Source of the DNA: Novosphingopyxis iocasae
GTDB taxonomy: Bacteria; Pseudomonadota; Alphaproteobacteria; Sphingomonadales; Sphingomonadaceae
Length of the DNA stretch: 64,000 nt
Direction of reading: 5' to 3'
Assembly: GCF_014334095.1 (NCBI RefSeq)
Contig: NZ_CP060495.1
Coordinates: forward strand, 3,038,501-3,102,500
Shown here: positions 62,301 to 64,000 of the stretch, one piece after another
Layout of the letters: every line of letters begins with the position of its first letter
Position numbering within the stretch: the stretch's first letter is position 1
Translations under genes and position numbers: made by a program
Notes under the pieces: generated by a model
The model's database searches: none
Seen by the model: only the letters and a program-made list of their open reading frames with translations
Told to the model about the DNA's origin: nothing

Positions 62301-64000
62301 GGGTGGCATCTGGATGAACTGGCACGATCAGGCCGCGCTCGCCACGCCTTATCTGCGGGCCGAGGAACACAGTGCCCAGCAGCCCCCGCACCGACTGCGG
62401 GAGTTCGAGGAGCAGTTCAAGGAAGGCGATATCAACCTGCTCGCCTGCTCGACCACCATGGAAATGGGTGTCGACATCGGTTCGATCGAAGCAGTGCTGA
62501 TGACCAATGTTCCACCCTCGATCGCCAACTACAATCAGCGGGCCGGTCGTGCGGGGCGCCGCGGACAGGGCTTTTCGACAAGTCTCACAATTGCCCGCAA
62601 TACACCGCTCGATCTTGAGACGTTTGCCGATCCTGCGGGCTATTTGCGCCGCAAGCTCGCATCGCCGCGCGTTTCGCTTGATTCAGATCGGATCGCGCAA
62701 CGTCACGCGAACGCCTATCTTCTCGCTCAATGGTTTCGCGAAGTTGAGGGGGAGTTTGCCCGGACCAAGACCGGAGATTTCTTCGGCTGTCGCGCTGACC
62801 TTCGCCCTTTCGAAGGTCTCGCTCCCGTGGATGCCTTTTGCGAATGGCTCGATCTACCAACAACGGCATCCGCAACCGAAGAGGGTCTGCTGCGGCTCCT
62901 CAGGGGAACAGGTCTCGAATACGACAGCGAAATTCGGGGGCATACGGCGGAGATGTTTGGGCAGGAAGCTGCGAACTTCCGTCGTACATGGCAGCGACTA
63001 AAGGAAGACTCGGACGCGCTCGAAGGGCTGGCAAAAAAGGCGATCGAGTTTCAGGCGCGGCGATTGTGCAAGGAGTTCCTCTTGAAGGAGCTCGCCAATC
63101 GCTCTCTTATCCCTGGCAGCGGCTTTCCGACATCAGTTGTCCCGTTCGATACCCTGTGTGCCGAGACGCAGAAGGCGCAGGAGCGCAACCGATCGGAAGA
63201 GGAAGGCGCACGTGATCGGCGCTATGAATGCCCGACCCGCAACGCCGATATCGCCATTCGTGAGTATGCTCCAGGGGCAGAGGTCGTGGTTGACGGGCTG
63301 GTTTGGAAATCGGCCGGGGTCACCCTCAACTGGCTTAGCCCGATCGACAGTGGCCAACGTGAGCCCCAGAACCTTCGTTGGGCCTGGTGGTGCGATCATT
63401 GTGGCGGGGCGGGCAGCGACCACCAGATGCCTGACCAGTGTGCCCATTGCGGCGAACGAAGCATTACCATTGAGCAGTTTCTTGAACCGGCCGGATTCCG
63501 AGTTGACTGGAATGCTCAGCCGCATGCCGACACCGATCAGGCTGTCTACATCGAACCCAAGTCCCCGAAGGTCAGTGTCGGTGATGCCCTGTGGCAACCC
63601 ATGCTGCAGCCTGAAACCGGCCGGATCCGTGCTTCGCATGAAGGCTACATCTACCATCATTCGCGTGGACCCAAGGACCAGGGTTACGAGATTTGCCTGG
63701 AGTGTGGACGGGCCGGGGATGCCGGGACAGACGCTCTCAAAGACCATCGGCCGCTCACGCCGAGGGACCGAAAGGCGATAGACCGCTGTCCGGGCAATGA
63801 CGAAGGTTATGCGATCACGAGCGCTCTTGCGCTGGGCCATGAAGTTCTAACCGATGTCGTAGAGCTCCAGTTGCCTGGGCTGGAAAGTGACGGCGCGGCC
63901 TGGGCGCTTGGCGCAGCCGTGCGCGAGAGTCTTGCGCGCTGGCTTGGCATCGAGCCGCGCGAGCTTGGAATTTCCGTGGCAGCTCGAGACGGCAAGCTCG
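59386..64000 (+). CDS. druE: Druantia helicase DruE (DUF1998-type SF2), 3' end outside window
   Basis: An open frame of at least 1538 residues runs off the window. Helicase motifs: AYAHQLATWE, Walker A SSGTGSGKTECFLVP at about 130, LYPLNALIASQEKR, TNQTMLEYM, DEAH at 265 (WIVIDEAHSYIG), TSATIGS, then STTMEMGVDIGSIE at about 1023 and NYNQRAGRAGRRGQ near 1048. Cysteine pairs CPHC/CLDCGE, CPAC, and WWCDHCGG...CAHCGE form zinc ribbons, and YEICLECGRAGD followed by WALGAAVRESLARWLGI begins a DUF1998-like C-terminus. Size and its place after druH match DruE. A short acidic Asp/Glu/His-rich run occurs near residues 485-505 (HDDDDEEDEHEG). Confidence 0.8.
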   Translation, partial: MAASDPFPTSRLSPMEVHQRLRTGLAEAVVSRAGIRHEGLNAFLRSTLAGTDPANGSLLSEQLFQAAPGYVSSGKNPDQLQALLHQHTIDAITQTSDTDLRFDYPAYAHQLATWELLSTQEPQSVLVSSGTGSGKTECFLVPMLDDLVRESTEQGPLTGVRALMLYPLNALIASQEKRLTAWTKPLRGDVRFALYNGLMGTARKSNRDKAEHEIPHQVLYRETLRANPPPILVTNQTMLEYMTIRREDRPILDASKGKLRWIVIDEAHSYIGSAAAELSLLLRRVMNAFDVTPDQVRFVATSATIGSADDQKAREDLQRFLADIAGVPLERAHVVVGKPQPVDLSKVLTASDDPAASSVAERLEGEPQTLASLKALSPDAERILLDLSAHNASEAKPVLPMRAHSFTRAIAGLWTCINVDCPGEMRPKDWPFGAVLFDHRDQCPHCQSMVFEIQNCLDCGEPFLPADDMGDRIVPRRSDHDADEFREDSYRDRDHDDDDEEDEHEGIGHPRLIAINPKSEATATAFDVSSGEFTGEAGHFHLTQLDEGRCPACLGNKRRGRPAVFPFRFGTPFLTQNAAPILLEGVSPHQAEHALPFDGRQLISFSDSRQGTARFAANIETNGERAFVRGFIYHAVQKAAQGTDLTEERREELLKKKAALANLVADMPAFKDDIAKIDAELAGGAATGISWKDLVSGLASEPAIGMMAKVWDLDRSERFHDNKEALARFMLLRELARRPRNANAMETLGLARLRFPDIERIGPDKLPDLVGQKGYSIEDWRGFLYYMVDYLRGQFALEVDDGDARWMPGRARPRNVIGPDQPPGAKRDVSWPLVNSKGRQPDSILLLASALNLDLTSQRDRHEINQVMHVAWNQLAPLLSGVGGTFSLRLEKSAEVEAVGKTWQCPLTRRVLPRLVFGRSPNLVSAGKMFANKPAREIEFPRLPRTRPLAVDGQKEIAAWLQTNEEVAALREGGIWMNWHDQAALATPYLRAEEHSAQQPPHRLREFEEQFKEGDINLLACSTTMEMGVDIGSIEAVLMTNVPPSIANYNQRAGRAGRRGQGFSTSLTIARNTPLDLETFADPAGYLRRKLASPRVSLDSDRIAQRHANAYLLAQWFREVEGEFARTKTGDFFGCRADLRPFEGLAPVDAFCEWLDLPTTASATEEGLLRLLRGTGLEYDSEIRGHTAEMFGQEAANFRRTWQRLKEDSDALEGLAKKAIEFQARRLCKEFLLKELANRSLIPGSGFPTSVVPFDTLCAETQKAQERNRSEEEGARDRRYECPTRNADIAIREYAPGAEVVVDGLVWKSAGVTLNWLSPIDSGQREPQNLRWAWWCDHCGGAGSDHQMPDQCAHCGERSITIEQFLEPAGFRVDWNAQPHADTDQAVYIEPKSPKVSVGDALWQPMLQPETGRIRASHEGYIYHHSRGPKDQGYEICLECGRAGDAGTDALKDHRPLTPRDRKAIDRCPGNDEGYAITSALALGHEVLTDVVELQLPGLESDGAAWALGAAVRESLARWLGIEPRELGISVAARDGKL

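Noticed and set aside
12034-64000. A prophage
   Set aside because: No capsid, terminase, portal or tail genes; relaxase, coupling protein and ArdC indicate a conjugative or mobilisable element.
1-64000. CRISPR arrays or rRNA genes
   Set aside because: No regularly spaced repeats and no rRNA-like sequence were seen on either strand.

Overview
The window is GC-rich, densely coded alphaproteobacterial DNA. Gene content points to Sphingomonadales (an Erythrobacter/Sphingomonas-type genome): a membrane pyrophosphatase, gltB/gltD split by a DUF2059 gene, an NDUFA9-like SDR, a DUF6961 protein, and a plasmid-type set of ParB, strawberry-notch, ArdC, DUF2493, SSB, TraD and TraI genes. This assignment is inferred from families and gene order; no rRNA marker is present.

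Layout. (1) 1-11.9 kb is ordinary chromosome: the 3' end of hppA, a BioF2-like acetyltransferase overlapping a JmjC/cupin protein, gltD-DUF2059-gltB, uppP, an NDUFA9-like protein, and tRNA-Leu(CAG). (2) From the tRNA-Leu 3' end an integrated element begins. A P4-type tyrosine integrase lies at 12.0-13.3 kb and the right end is beyond the window. (3) 13.3-22.3 kb is element backbone: a leftward group of lytic transglycosylase, exported nuclease, DUF6961 and a tiny membrane protein, and a rightward group of Toprim/zinc-finger protein, a methylase-helicase (strawberry notch, DarB-like) and ParB. (4) 22.4-34.9 kb is a vitamin B12 cargo: corrinoid uptake (btuB, btuF, btuC, btuD), late assembly (cobQ, cbiB, cobC aminotransferase, cobU, cobS, cobT, alpha-ribazole phosphatase), cobO carrying a frameshift, and one cobalamin riboswitch in front of btuB. 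(5) 35.1-47.0 kb is backbone again: ArdC antirestriction, DUF2493, SSB, small genes, a probable oriT region, a ribbon-helix-helix protein, the TraD coupling protein, the MobF relaxase TraI and an HNH nuclease. No mating-pair-formation genes are in view. (6) 47.0-48.0 kb holds a self-cleaving-type S24 repressor divergent from a 60-residue basic protein, with an alphaproteobacterial LexA box between them. (7) 48.1-64.0 kb is a defence island: Zorya type I (zorA-zorB-zorC-zorD, overlapping genes) followed by Druantia type III (druH-druE, druE running off the end).

How it fits together. The element carries transfer and anti-restriction functions, a nutrient cargo that would let a host salvage corrinoids and finish cobalamin, and two anti-phage systems side by side. 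The most unusual points are the C-terminal MIT_C/PLD-like domain appended to ZorD behind an acidic linker, the Zorya I-Druantia III pairing, the B12 cargo inserted into a plasmid-like backbone, the 5-base tandem duplication that breaks cobO, and a set of leaders in which the ribosome-binding site lies inside an inverted repeat.
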